Position numbers and translations under genes: made by a program | Shown here: positions 1 to 10,879 of the stretch, in pieces | Layout: each line of letters begins with the position of its first letter | Position numbering within the stretch: the stretch's first letter is position 1 | Source: Pseudo-nitzschia pungens | Taxonomy: Eukaryota; Bacillariophyta; Bacillariophyceae; Bacillariales; Bacillariaceae | Direction of reading: 5' to 3' | NCBI GenBank assembly: GCA_037355855.1 | Contig: CM074758.1 | Location: 4,127,001 to 4,191,000 of the forward strand | Length of the DNA: 64,000 nucleotides | The notes under the pieces: model-generated | Seen by the model: only the letters and a program-made list of their open reading frames with translations | Told to the model about the DNA's origin: nothing | Databases searched by the model: none

Positions 1-762
1 CCCAACAATGACTTGATCACCTGCACCCAGACAGACTTGAAGGGCAGCAGTGAAATCCCTGTGAAAGAGAATGCATGGATTGGGACTGAAAAGATTTTCA
101 GCTGCTTGAAAGTATCGGTACTGTTGATTCCAGACTGAGCCAAGATCCCTATCATTTTCAACTGGGCAGTAGGCTGAAAACATGGTGACATTGTAGCCAT
201 CCCTGCCCTGAAACTTGACAAAGGACCATCTGCCAAGACCAGATGGATCAGCTCCATGTGCAACCTTGTGGGAGCTGAACAGCTGGTCAATGGAAAAACC
301 TGTGCCGCCAGGCTGAAGCCAAGAGCAGGCAGAAGCTTCATGCTTGTTGTTAGCAAGATAGGAAAAACTTGAGGGACTGACATTCTTCATGCGCCGATTG
401 AAAAGATCACAGGGCAGGAGCTTGGATTCATTCAAACAATGTTCAGCAAAAAGAGCCACACTGGCCTTGCTCTTGACAAATTGACGGGCGTTGTGCTTGG
501 ACATGGACATAAAGGCAGCTCTGCGCTGTGGTCCAATGTTTTGGAAAGTGATGATGGTGGAGTTATAGGATGGAGCTTGAGGGAAGGAATGACCAAAACT
601 GTCAGAATCCTTGGCAGCAAGAGAGTCTCCATGAAGAGTTAATTGGACAAAATGAGAGACAGGGGAAGAGGCGGAGGGGGAAAAGGGAGAAACAGGAGAA
701 GCATTGATGGGATTTGGATTGGAAGGCATCCCATCACACCTCATACCAGAAGAGCTAACCAT
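1..762 (-). CDS. LINE-G ORF2 N-terminal fragment (AP-like endonuclease), partial
   Basis: Open from the ATG at 762 to the window edge (254 codons). It matches ORF2 of copies G2, G3B and G4. Visible endonuclease/exonuclease/phosphatase-fold motifs are the Asn-containing TFQNIGP strand and the catalytic Glu in FAEHCLN, followed by GRWSFVKFQ and FSAYCP. The fragment ends before the DQN, DAIW and SDH motifs. This domain nicks target DNA for retrotransposition. Its start overlaps the stop of the ORF1 fragment (ATGGTTAG, read on the minus strand). It is cut from its RT domain by the inversion, so it is not a functional gene here. Confidence 0.8.
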   Translation of the reverse strand, partial: MVSSSGMRCDGMPSNPNPINASPVSPFSPSASSPVSHFVQLTLHGDSLAAKDSDSFGHSFPQAPSYNSTIITFQNIGPQRRAAFMSMSKHNARQFVKSKASVALFAEHCLNESKLLPCDLFNRRMKNVSPSSFSYLANNKHEASACSWLQPGGTGFSIDQLFSSHKVAHGADPSGLGRWSFVKFQGRDGYNVTMFSAYCPVENDRDLGSVWNQQYRYFQAAENLFSPNPCILFHRDFTAALQVCLGAGDQVIVG

Positions 763-1671
763 GATCAGAAGGAAACCGAGTCTGTCGCACGGAAGGAAGA
801 GTTGCCGGAGCTGATTTGGTAGAGACATTGGCATGGCTCAAATCACTGACACTAGCATCATGACTGGAAGAGAATGCAATTGCAGCAACTCCAAGCCTCA
901 ATGCAGAGGCTGCATCTTCCCCACCACCGGCAGCAGGAACTGCAGTGGAGGACTCAGGAGAGGCCACAGGGAATTCACCAGCCATGGCATTATGGGGAGG
1001 GTAAGGAACTTCATGGGGAACTTCAGGAGAGATACCAGGGGAGGCATCAGCCTTGGCCACATGGGTAGGATCACCGCCAGGAGGAACAGCACCTGCAGGC
1101 GCTGAGGCCTGGACAGCAGTAAGATTGGAAGTGCCAGTCGCTAAAGTATCCATGGATTGAGAATCATCAAAGCCTCCACCACCACTGTCAGCACGGGCTT
1201 GGAGGTTAAAGTGCAAATCCAGATCAAAAGTGAGATCAGGAGCAAGGTCAACTGACAAGTCATCATCAACAAGTTCCGAATCTCGTGCATCCCCATCACC
1301 AAAAAAGGGAAGAGAGTTATCCTGCATTGGATCTGCAGCAGGGGCAGTTTCCACAACACAATTGACTGCATCATCCCAATGGTAAGCTTCCATTTCAGTC
1401 AAGCACTCAGAAGAGAACCATTGTCTAACGCAAGAACCATACTGAGCTTCCAGAAAAATAGGCAGGAAAGACAACATGGCCATTGCTTCAGCCTTGGTAG
1501 TGATGTTGTACAAAGCAAGGATCTCGCCCCGGTATGGACTGGTATCAACAGAAAGAAAAAGAGGCCATGACCAATTGTCACGGGTTCTGATGCCCATAAG
1601 CACACTGCGCAGTGTCTTCAAACCCAGCCCTTGGCCGAAATCAACAGGAAGATCAAGATCAACTACCCCCA
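755..1671 (-). pseudogene. LINE-G ORF1 C-terminal fragment
   Basis: Encodes the last 300 or so residues of ORF1, from the VVDLDLPVDFGQGLG segment to the terminal FPSDHG and a TAG at 755-757. It includes the acidic Asp-rich stretch (DDDLSVDLAPDLTFDLDL) and the Ala/Pro/Ser-rich tail seen in the other copies. The upstream part is missing because the inversion breakpoint lies at 1671; the open frame that continues to 1900 is an artefact of the junction with plus-strand LINE sequence. ORF1 proteins of LINEs generally bind the element RNA; no RNA-binding domain can be named in this fragment. Confidence 0.8.
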
Positions 1672-2529
1672 ACATGGTAGCAGGAAACACCACAAGGCCA
1701 TCAACACCTGCCTGAACAAGAAGCTCATATGTGATGTGTTGCGGCAGAAGCGCAGATCTGGTGCTGTTGCTATGAATGATGCCAAGGGCTGTTACGATAG
1801 AATCTCTCATCCGATTGCAGGTCTCACTCTCCAGAGCTTTGGGGTTCCTGCACATGTGTGTGAAGTTCTTCTGTCTACTTTGCAACATGCCAAGCACCAC
1901 ATCAAAACTGGTTTTGGTCGGTCAGGCCCTGTGTATGGTGATGAACCTGTTCCTCTCAGTGGTTGTGGCCAAGGCAATGGTATTGGTCCAACTCTTAGAG
2001 TTCGGAAGGGCCAGAGAATTTATCCATCATCCTACTCCCCTGCAATTGCTTCTGCTGTCAGGGCACAGAGGACAATTGGTTGGCACAACTGGCTTCTTGG
2101 TAGGTGGTCTCCTCGCTGGTACCAAATCCAGGCTGACTACTACTCCCACGTTGGAAGCAAGCGCTCTCCCAAACGTTGGGCTACAGCTATCATCCATCAG
2201 TTCTTTCTCACCTCCTGGGATCTTTGGACCTATAGGAACGAACGACTCCATGGTCCTGGGCAACCCTTGATGCTGAACAACACCAATCTCTTGATGCTTC
2301 CATCTCCTCTGAATTGGCCATTGGCGCAGCCGGTGCACTTCCCCAGTCACACTCCCTTTTACAAACCCCTTTCCAAGTCCTACAAGGTTACACCCTGACT
2401 GCCAAGAGGCAGTGGCTTGCAACCATCCACCTTGCCAGGAAGCAGTATGCAGCACCTGTCCAACCTGTGCAGCCATATCAACGAGAGGCTGCTCTCCTAA
2501 GAGCCTGGCTTACTGGACCTCAGGGTTGA
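1671..2529 (+). pseudogene. LINE-G ORF2 remnant: partial RT fused to C-terminus
   Basis: Reading frame carrying RT motif A (NDAKGCYDRI, Asp present) and motif B (GCGQGNGIGP), then joined to the extreme C-terminal domain (IYPSSYSPAIASAVRAQ). Motif C (FVDD) and the RNase H and zinc-finger region are deleted. A further frameshift lies near 2260 (sequence after GPG reads in another frame relative to full copies), and the original stop context (TGPQG, TGA at 2527-2529) is kept in the shifted frame. It cannot encode an active polymerase. Confidence 0.85.
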
Positions 2530-2840
2530 TTACACTTTGTACTTTGGTTTTGTCTTCTGTTCCTGCTTCCCGTCCTGTCCCATACCTTTTGATACTGGTT
2601 TTATCCCACTATCTATCTTCCCATCTCATTTTCTCTAAAGTCCCTATTTTGTGGGCCTTGTTTTGTTCCTTTCCCTGTCTGATGTTCAAGGTTTGTTTGA
2701 AAAATTTGTCGTTCTACCACTTGGGGTCCTGACTCTCTGATGGAGGCGACGTTAAAGTCTGGTTACAGACTGAGTAATTTAGTTTCACCTTTGGTGATTA
2801 AAGTTATTTAAATACGTATATTATTATTATTATTATTATT
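1671..2840 (+). mobile_element. LINE-G copy G1, 3' segment with internal deletion and ATT tail
   Basis: Plus-strand LINE-G from the RT region to the 3' end, followed by an ATT-repeat tail (about 2818-2840). At about 1999-2000 the RT sequence (GNGIGPTL) jumps to the C-terminal region (RVRKGQ), deleting RT motif C, the rest of the RT domain and the RNase H and CCHC region. The 3' UTR (2530-2817) ends with the family hairpins GTCTG-GTTA-CAGAC and TCACC-TTT-GGTGA. Confidence 0.9.
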
Positions 2841-2841
2841 T

Positions 2842-2891
2842 AAGTACTGGAACATCGGAACGTCGGACAAAGATGCGCGTCGCAAAATTGT
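2842..2891 (-). mobile_element. LINE-G copy G0, extreme 5' end only
   Basis: The 50 bases read on the minus strand start with ACAATTTTGCG and continue with the family 5' sequence up to CCAGTACTTAA, matching 6803 onward. It abuts the ATT tail of G1 on one side and LTR-A gag on the other. The simplest reading is that G0 inserted into gag and G1 later inserted into the G0 leader, with the rest of G0 to the left of the window. Confidence 0.75.
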
Positions 2892-3755
2892 GAGGCACTT
2901 CTTGAAGAAAGAAACACACTCATTGAAGTCCTTGGTGTACTTGTCGCTTTGAAGGACTTGGAGTTTGGGGTTCTCAAACCGTTCATCTTGGATGCTGTGG
3001 ATGAAGTTCATGGTGAAGTCTTGCTCGTCAGGGAACTTGTCGTGGTTGACGAGGGTAGTCTGAAAATTCAGCCAAGTCCTGCAGTGCTTCTCAAAATCGT
3101 AGGTGCGGGAGTCCCCTGTGTAGCAGGAAGTGAACATGCTCGTACGGACCTTGTCGAGGATTGCCGCGACGTTGGTTTCGGAGAAGGCGTTCTCATAGAG
3201 GGTTAGGAAAGCAGCTCGGGCGTTTCCAGTTGGATTCTTCGCGTCCTTGTACCTTCGGGTGTAGGCCCATCAAGGCCCATCGCCGACTGCATTACAGAGC
3301 AGTACCCAAACATCGTGGTTGTCGGTGACAAACTGCGGGCCTTCGAGCGTAGCACACCGAACATTGTAGTGCATCCAATTGGAAAAAGTCCCGTCCTTTC
3401 CAACAGTTGCAGATCTCTGGGCTGCAGTCACCGTCTCTTGCTCCTTCGGACGAATAACATATGATAGGGGGAATCCTTGTTCATTGTACTGGAAGCGGAG
3501 GAACTGATGGAAGTTTTCTTCCCACTGGCAGAAGTTGTTGAGGTTGGAGAGCTTTGGCGGAGTAGTGGTTGTTGAGATTGTTTCCTTGTCTGCGGTGTCC
3601 ATTCCATGTAGACGATCGCGCGTCCGGTCAGCTGCGAGGGGATCACTGAGCCAAGTATGGGCTGTAGGCTTGATACCAATGAGCGGTTGGTAGCGGATCC
3701 ACTCCAAAAGAAGCTTAAAGGACTGCGGGAAGGAAAGTCCGATGAATAATCGTTC

Positions 3756-3775
3756 ATTGGATGGCGGTCTCTGTT
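3756..3775. repeat. Target-site duplication of N1-a, left copy
   Basis: A 20-base sequence beginning ATTGGATGGCGG, repeated exactly at 5290-5309. The first base or two may overlap the element tail. Confidence 0.95.
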
Positions 3776-5289
3776 ACAATTTGCGCGAAGCGCATTTTGT
3801 CCACGTTCCGATGTTCCAGTACTAAAAATACGTAGATTTCTACACACATTTACCATGCGATATCTCGCTCCCTTCTACACCCCCAATCACAACCCCAGGA
3901 CCTACATGTATTAACCAAGACATGCGCTCTTTGTTTCTGCTTTCAGTTCAGTTGCTGGCTGCTTCGTTTGGTTGCTTTGGTTGCCAATTCACCACTCGGC
4001 CGACGATCGATCCAGCAGCATCAACACCAAAATCGACACATAATTTTCTACAGCACTTCCAGTACAGATTCTACAGCAATTCACCACTCATTTCGATGTA
4101 CGGTATTTCTGCTTCAAATGTATTTCTGCTTCAAATGTATTTCTGCTTCGAATGTATTTCTGCTTCAAATGTATTTCTGCTTCGAATGTATTTCTGCTTC
4201 GAATGTATTTCTGCTTCGATCTGTTTCCAAGTTTCTACAAGAAATTCCAGCTGTCATTTGTTTTCAAGTCCATTGCCCTGCTGGACCATAAGTGTTTTCG
4301 CTTATGGTCCTACTGTTTTCTGACCCCAGCCCCAAAGCCGCTAAGTACAGTTCGCTTAAGGCTCTACCATCTACATACACCTCTCAGGTGTACAGTATAA
4401 ATGTCATCTGTTTTCAAGTCTACTGCCCTGCTGGACCATAAGTGTTTTCGGTTAAGGTCCTACTGTTTTTCTGACCCAAGCCCCAAAGCCGCTAAGTACA
4501 GCTCGCTTAAGGCTCTCCTACCTACATAACCCTCTCAGGTGCACAATTCAACTGTCAACTGTTTTCAAGTCTACTGCCCTACTGGACCATAAGTGTTTTC
4601 GATTATGGACCTACTGTTTTTCTGATCCAAGCCCCACAGCTGCTAAGTACATGTTACTTAATGCTCCACCACCTACATATATACCCCTCCAGTTCACAGT
4701 ACAGCTGAGACCTGTTTTCAAGCCTACAGCCCTGTTATCACTTAGAGCCCCTGTTTCGAAGCTACTATGGAAGAGCAAGTTCAAGTTCAAACAGAAGGCC
4801 AGCTGTTACGAATTTGAATTTGGTAGTAGGCTCCACTGCCTCTAAGTGTTGTGCAGTACACAGTACAAGGTACACGAGCATTACCTGGGAAATTTTGCTC
4901 GTGTTCTTTTGATGTACCATAGGGTACGGGAATGTGTTCTTGTGTCAGCTGACCACTAGCATTACAGATGCTGCACACCAGCATTGGAGGGACAGTTTTG
5001 CTTGTGTCTTTCCCTTTCACGTTCTTGTCACCCATCTCTTGTGCGCTTCGCAACAGCAGTGTCTGTTGTGCTCTGGACTGGTTCTTTTTTTTCCTGTTTC
5101 TTACCAAGGTTTGTTTGCAAAATAGTCGTCTTTACAACCTGGGGCATAATCCCCCATGGTTGAGGCGACGCGTCGTTCTACAACTTGGGGTCCTGACTCT
5201 TCGATTGAGGCGATGATAAAGTCTGGTTACAGACTGAGTAGCTTTTAACCACCTTCGGTGGATTTTCCTACTTAAATAAGTATATTATT
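3776..5289 (+). mobile_element. N1-a, non-autonomous SINE-like retroelement (short variant)
   Basis: Starts with the family 5' hairpin (TGCGC-GAA-GCGCA) at 3776 and ends with GTCTG-GTTA-CAGAC, CCACC-TTC-GGTGG, ACTTAAATAAGT and an ATT tail. It is non-coding; the open frames in it are short and not conserved between copies. At 1514 bases it is about 500 bases shorter than N1-b, mainly through fewer of the roughly 150-base internal units. It is inserted in LTR-A gag with a 20-base TSD. Confidence 0.9.
4100..4218 (+). repeat. 18-base tandem repeat in N1-a
   Basis: About six to seven head-to-tail copies of a unit close to CTTCAAATGTATTTCTG, with A/G variation. In other N1 copies this position holds a single CTTCGATCTGTTTCC-type sequence, so the array is a local expansion. 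Confidence 0.85.
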
Positions 5290-5309
5290 ATTGGATGGCG
5301 GTCTCTGTT
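5290..5309. repeat. Target-site duplication of N1-a, right copy
   Basis: Exact copy of 3756-3775. Gag sequence resumes after it. Confidence 0.95.
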
Positions 5310-5987
5310 GAAATCGCGGAGGTACTTGGGAAGTTCCTTGGCAGATAGTTATTGGATCGCCTCGATGCTACTTAGGCCATTCCGGAATAGTTCATCCGCC
5401 GTATCATGGTTGCTGAAACCCGCAAGGATCTTGTGGAGGTCTATCTCCCTTGAGTTGAGTTTTGCTCCATTCTTGTATCCAGAGATACCACCATTAGCCT
5501 GGGCTGTGGCATGGGCTTGCAGGACGTTGGGGTTAGCCCTTGTAGGTGCAGGGGCGGCAGCAGGAACAGGGGCAGGAGCAGCGGCGGCAGCAGCTGCAGC
5601 AGCAGCTTCAGCAGCCGCTCAGGCTGCATTCTCATTGCGCATTGCTCTCAATTCCTCAGCAACAGCAAGCAGGATGACCTCAGATCGGGGTTGGATGTTG
5701 ACGTTGGGTCCTTGCTGGACCCTGGAGACTCCAAACGCGACAGGAGCAACGGGTGGAACTCCTCCAGTAGGCGCTCCGGCAGGGGACGCTCCAGAGGGGG
5801 AGGCTCCAGCAGGGGGCATTCCAGCGGGGGGCGCTCCAGCAGGGGGCGCTCCAGCAGGAGGCGCTCCAACAACGACGGCAGCAACTCCAGGGGGAGGAGC
5901 GTCGGCTCCAGGGACGGCTCCAGGTGCAGTAGTAGCGGCGGTGGCAGCAGCAGCTGCGGCGGCTTGGCTTCTGGTTTGCTTGGCCAT

Positions 5988-6802
5988 GGTTGACTTGACT
6001 TGATTTAATGCTCTGAGTAACTAACTTGCTTCAGTTTCTGGACCAAATTCTTTTGTGGCGGGAACTGTTGTCGGCCAAGAGTAGGGTTTGTCGACCAAAA
6101 GAAAGGTCTGTCGACCAAAAGAAAAGGTTTCGTGTCGAACCGAAGAAAAGAATTCTATTTGGTCTATCTGCTCTGATCCAATCAATTTGATTTTTGAGAT
6201 ATGACTGATCTCAGGGTTCTCCTTTTTAGCTTGAATTCTGATTCCAACCGGGAACTTGGACAGGGGCCATAGCAAGGGATTGCTGTTGTCAAGTCACGGT
6301 GGTTGGTATCTTTTTGAAGTTCCCTTGGCTAAAAAATTGAAATTGTCGACATGGCAGGTTGAGGCGGTCCGTGGCCTCATTATTCTTGTTGGATGGCGCT
6401 GATGTCGTGTCCATTGTTCCGCTGGATACTGTTCTCACTGGAAGGTCCCTACGTGGCGTTCTGTCTCCCCGGGAGTTCTTTTCTTTTCCAGTGTGCAGTT
6501 CCATCCGTGGCAAGCGTCCCCTTGAATCCTGTAAATTAACAGGGAATCATGGACGCTGCTTCCTCCACGTCCGTCTCGCTCCTTCCCCCACTGGATCGAG
6601 CCTCCATGGTGCCACCATGACGTTCAGCTACTGTATTCTGTATCAATAGACCCCGGAGGTGGATGTGTGGGCTCCGGTCGGCTCGCGTGTCTGCTGGGGA
6701 AGGGCTCCCCATTAACATCAGGGATCTCGCGATGTCAGCTGCTGGTCCAGTAGTGACAGCTGATGTTTTACATCCAAGTGAGGCATGGATGCCAGTGGTG
6801 GT
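5988..6802 (-). mobile_element. LTR-A leader between primer-binding region and gag, proximal part
   Basis: Non-coding leader of LTR-A, collinear in parts with the LTR-B leader (47623-48613), for example the segment near 6730-6800 that matches the complement of 47680-47760. It is interrupted at 6803 by the LINE-G insertion and resumes at 29812. No other feature is visible in it. Confidence 0.7.
6784..6800. repeat. Target-site duplication of the 23-kb LINE-G insertion, left copy
   Basis: The 17 bases CATGGATGCCAGTGGTG, repeated exactly at 29812-29828. LTR-A sequence is continuous across the two sites when the insertion is removed. Two extra bases (GT) separate the duplication from the LINE start. 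Confidence 0.93.
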
Positions 6803-9800
6803 ACAATTTTGCGACGCGCGATTTTGTCCGACGTTCCGATGTTCCAGTACTTAAAACACGTAGATTTCTACACAACTTTCCCCTTTGATATCTCACTCAC
6901 TTCTAAAGCTCCTACAACAAAACCAAGCACTACACCTATTAACAGCGACCTCCCCTATCTGATTCTGCTGTTTGTTTGGCTGCTCCTTGCTCCCTTTGGT
7001 TGCTTTGGTTGCTTGTTTCCGTGTCGGTCGATCGGCAGCAACAGGCTTCGGCAAGCGAAAACAACACATAATTTTCTACAGCAATTGCAGTACTAATTCT
7101 ACAGCAGCTCTGCTTCAGTTCCGCTTTGTCTCCGAGCTCGGTTTGTTTTTTGATCTGTTTTCAAGCCATATTTTTATTTAACGCTATACAGTCTTCCAAG
7201 CCCCATAAGTGATACCCACTTAACGTTCTACATTCTTCAAGGTCGAACCTACTTAACGTTCTACATTCTTCAAGATTGAACACATATACACCCCCCTTCT
7301 AGAAGGTTCCTACTTGCTGATCCCTAAGTATCTGCAAGTTCGTGCAAGCATATCTTCCAGTTCCCCTTTATTTTCAAGCCAATTGCCCCCTGCTCTTACT
7401 AGTGTCAATCACTTAAGAGCTACCCTGTTTCCTAGCCAAGCCCCCCAGTCCCTAAGTATTTCCGCTTAAGGCTCCCCCTACTACACCTGTTTTCAAGCCA
7501 AGACCAACCGATCCCTAAGTACCTTATACTTATTGCACTCTTGTTTCCAAGACTACAGCTACTACAGCCCCTTGTTTTCAAGACTACAATTTCCCTGGTC
7601 CCTAAGTGTTCGCGAGTTCCCTGATCCCTAAGTGTTTTCGCTATTAAGCAACCCCAACTTGAACTTCACGTTCGACACTGTTTTCAAGACACAAGCCTCT
7701 CCCTGGTCCCTAGGTTTTTCTACTAAAGCCCCTGTTTTCAAGCAAGCAGCTTCCCCGGTCCCTAAGTGTCTCGCTCAAGGTACCTGTTTTCAAGCCAATT
7801 GCCCCCGGATACTGTTTCCACTGTTTCCCTGGTCCCTAAGTGTCTCGCTCAAGGTCCCTGTTTTCAAGACAATTGCCCCTGGATACTGTTTCCACTTATA
7901 AGTACTCGCGAGTTTGAACTTCAAGTTCCCTCCTGAGCCTTTTAAGTGTGCCCTGGCATTGATATCCCCCGGTCCCTAAGTGTTCCTACTAAAGCCCCTG
8001 TTTTCACGCAAGCAGTGTCCCTAATACCAGGTCTTTGATACAAGCCAGTTGTCGGTGGTTGGTTTCTACAGTCTTTTTCTACAGTCTGTTTCTACACGAT
8101 TTGCAGTGGTCTACCGGAGTTTCTAAATTCTGTAACTCCAGAGCACCTCTGTGGGTTTCGAGCGTGACTCTTCTGGTAGTGCTCCAGTCTTTTCTTTTGG
8201 TTCCCCTGGAATTTGTCCTTGTTCAGACCAACATTGGACCTGTTGTTGCTGCTGTATCCTGTTTCCCAGCATACAACCTATCACTCAACTGGTGCTTTTC
8301 AGTTTGTTGATTTGCCCTCAACCGGTGCTTCTCCTGCCCCGGCCTTTGTCATCACCTGGCACTTTTACATCCCAGAGCAGTGTCTGCTGTTGCTCCAGCA
8401 CCCAACGGGTTGCTTTTCAGCTGTTGGTTTGCCCTCCATTGGTGCTTCTCCTGCCCCGGCCTTTGCCCCAACCGGTGCTTCTCCTTCCCCGGCCTTTTTC
8501 ATCACCTGGCACTTGCACTTCCAAGAGGCGTGTCTGCTGTTGGTCCAACACCCAATTGCCTGCTTTTCAGTTGTTGCTTTGATCTCAACCGGTGCTTCTC
8601 CTTTCCCGGCCTTTGCCCTCAACCGGTGCTTCTCCTTTCAAGCGCGGCGCTCCAGTTGTTGCTCCTGCACTCCACTGGAGGTTTTCTGCTGTTGATTTGC
8701 CCTCCACCGGTGCTTTTCCTGCCCCGGCCTTTGCCCTCAACCGGTGCTTCACCTGCTCCGGCCTTTGTCATCACCTGGCACTTGCACATCCAAGAGGCGT
8801 GTCTGCTGTTGGTCCAACACCCAATTGCCTGCTTTTCAGTTGTTGCTTTGATCTCAACCGGTGCTTCTCCTTTCCCGGCCTTTGCCCTCAACCGGTGCTT
8901 CTCCTTTCAAGCGCGGCGTTCCAGTTGTTGCTCCTGCACTCCACTGGAGGTTTTCTGCTGTTGATTTGCCCTCCATTGGTGCTTCTCCTGCCCCGGCCTT
9001 TGCCCTCAACCGGTGCTTCTCCTTCCCCGGCCTTTTTCATCACCTGGCACTTGCACTTCCAAGAGGCGTGTCTGCTGTTGGTCCAACACCCAATTGCCTG
9101 CTTTTCAGTTGTTGCTTTGATCTCAACCGGTGCTTCTCCTTTCCCGGCCTTTGCCCTCAACCGGTGCTTCTCCTTTCAAGCGCGGCGTTCCAGTTGTTGC
9201 TCCTGCACTCCACTGGAGGTTTTCTGCTGTTGATTTGCCCTCCACCGGTGCTTTTCCTGCCCCGGCCTTTGCCCTCAACCGGTGCTTCACCTGCTCCGGC
9301 CTTTGTCATCACCTGGCACTTGCACATCCAAGAGGCGTGTCTGCTGTTGGTCCAACACCCAATTGCCTGCTTTTCAGTTGTTGGTTGGCCCTCCACCGGT
9401 GCTTCTCCTGCCCCGGCCTTTGCCCTCAACTGGTGCTTCACCTGCTCCAGCCTTTGTCATCACCTGGCACTTGCACATCCAAGAGGCGTGTCTGCTGTTG
9501 GTCCAACACCCAATTGCCTGCTTTTCAGTTGTTGCTTTGCTCTCAACCGGTGCTTCTCCTGTACCGGCCTTTGCCCTCACCCGGTGCTTCTCCTTTCAAG
9601 CGCGGCGTTTCAGTTGTTGCTCCTGCACTCCACTGGAGGTTTTCTGCTGTTGATTGCCCTCCACCGGTGCTTCTCCTGCCCCGGCCTTTTCCCTCAACCG
9701 GTGTTTCCCCTGCTCCGGCCTCTGTCATCACCTGGCACTTGCACATCCAAGAGGCGTGTCTGCTGTTGGTCCAACACCCAATTGCCTGCTTTTCAGTTGT

Positions 9801-10879
9801 TGCTTTGATCTCAACCGGTGCTTCTCCTTTCCCGGCCTTTGCCATCAACCGGTGCTTCTCCTTTCAAGCGCGGCGTTCCAGTTGTTGCTCCTGCACCCCA
9901 CTGGAGGTTTTCTGCTGTTGATTTGCCCTCCACCGGTGCTTCTCCTGCCCCGGCCTTTGCCCTCAACCGGTGCTTCACCTCCTCCGGCCTTTGTCATCAC
10001 CTGGCACTTGCACATCCAAGAGGCGTGTCTGCTGTTGGTCCAACACCCAATTGCCTGCTTTTCAGTTGTTGCTTTGCCCTCACCCGGTGCTTCTCCTGCC
10101 CCGGCCTTTGTCTTCAAACGGTGCCTCTCCTGCCCCGGCTTTTGTCAACACCGGGTACTTCTCCATTCAAGCACGGCGTTTCAGTTGGTGCTCCCTCACT
10201 CCACTGGAGGTTTTCTGCTGTTGATTGCCCTCCACCGGTGCGTCTCCTGCCCCGGCCTTTGCCCTCAACCGGTGCTTCCCCTGCTCCGGCCTCTGTCATC
10301 ACCTGGCACTTGCACATCCAAGAGGCGTGTCTGCTGTTGGTCCAACACCCAATTGCCTGCTTTTCAGTTGTTGGTTGGCCCTCCACCGGTGCTTCTCCTG
10401 CCCCGGCCTTTGCCCTCACCTGGTGCTTCACCTGCTCCGGCCTTTGTCATCACCTGGCACTTGCACATCCAAGAGGCTTGTCTGCTGTTGGTCCAGCACC
10501 CAATTGCTTGCTTTTCAGCTTTTGTTTGCCCTCAACCGGTGCTTCTCCTGCCCCGGCCTTTGTCATCACCTGGCACTTGCACTTCCAAGAGGCGTGTCTG
10601 CTGTTGGTCTAGCACCCAATTGTTTGCTTTTCAGCTGTTGTTTGCCCTCACCCGGTGCTTCTCCTGCCCCGGCCTTTGTCATCAACCGGTGCTTCTCCTG
10701 CCCCGGCCTTTGTCATCACCTGGCACTTGCACATCCAAGAGGCGTGTCTGCTGTTGGTCCAACACCCAATTGCCTGCTTTTCAGTTGTTGCTTTGATCTC
10801 AACCGGTGCTTCTCCTGCCCCGGCCTTTGCCCTCACCCGCAGCTGGTGTCTCTGCCCTCAGTGCTCCACTTCTGGTACA
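6803..10879 (+). promoter_or_regulatory. LINE-G G2 5' leader (5' UTR, internal promoter expected)
   Basis: About 4.1 kb from the element start to the ORF1 ATG. It begins with a hairpin (TGCG-ACG-CGCG core). The first 1.2 kb is rich in short inverted motifs of the TTAAGT/ACTTAA type and in phrases such as CCCTAAGTGT and CTGTTTTCAAG; the remainder is a tandem array (about 8285-10838). A full-length LINE must carry its promoter inside this region, but no core promoter motif is obvious to me. The orthologous leader in G3A (53327 to 46223, minus N1-d) is only about 2.4 kb. Confidence 0.75.
8285..10838 (+). repeat. Tandem array in the LINE-G leader, roughly 269-base higher-order unit
   Basis: Sub-units share CAACCGGTGCTTCTCC, GCCCCGGCCTTTG and a TCATCACCTGGCACTTGCAC block. 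An identical segment recurs at 8592, 8861 and 9130 (exactly 269 apart) and again at 9818. Because 269 is not a multiple of three, the reading frame shifts at each unit, so the array is not a protein repeat. It resembles, in organisation only, the monomer arrays in some mammalian L1 promoters. Confidence 0.85.

Larger units (their letters stand above)
1..1671 (-). mobile_element. LINE-G copy G1, inverted 5' segment
   Basis: Minus-strand LINE-G sequence covering the end of ORF1 and the endonuclease part of ORF2; it runs off the left window edge. At 1670-1671 it meets plus-strand LINE-G sequence (RT region) with a 2-base CA overlap. Order and orientation (inverted 5' part, then direct 3' part with tail at 2840) are those expected of a 5' inversion made during target-primed reverse transcription. 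Two separate insertions cannot be excluded because the left end is not in view. Confidence 0.85.
2892..5987 (-). pseudogene. Gag-like gene of LTR-A, interrupted by N1-a
   Basis: Gag polyprotein of an LTR retrotransposon, read from the ATG at 5987 (MAKQTRSQ followed by Ala/Pro/Gly repeats such as GAPPAG). Exclude N1-a (3776-5289) and one TSD copy. The conserved part includes FCQWEENFHQFLRFQYNEQG, ENAFSETNVAAILDKVRTSM and FPDEQDFTMNFIHSIQDERF, a type I associate with diatom Ty1/copia-like gags. Gag would form the cytoplasmic particle packaging element RNA. It is dead: a TGA at 5619-5621 replaces an Arg codon of the LTR-B homologue, there is another stop near 5349, and a frameshift lies near 3755. 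It is truncated at 2892 by G0, so protease and pol are not in view on this side. Confidence 0.75.

Noticed and set aside
6803..6880. Self-cleaving ribozyme at the LINE or N1 5' end (HDV-like or hammerhead)
   Set aside because: The 5' hairpin is clear, but I cannot find the nested double pseudoknot of HDV-like ribozymes or the hammerhead core CTGATGA...GAAA; the idea remains untested.
8213..10796. Several long overlapping ORFs (up to 380 codons) on both strands in the LINE leader
   Set aside because: They translate a tandem array whose 269-base unit shifts frame at each repeat; sequence is conserved equally in all frames and no start or domain is shared with other copies.
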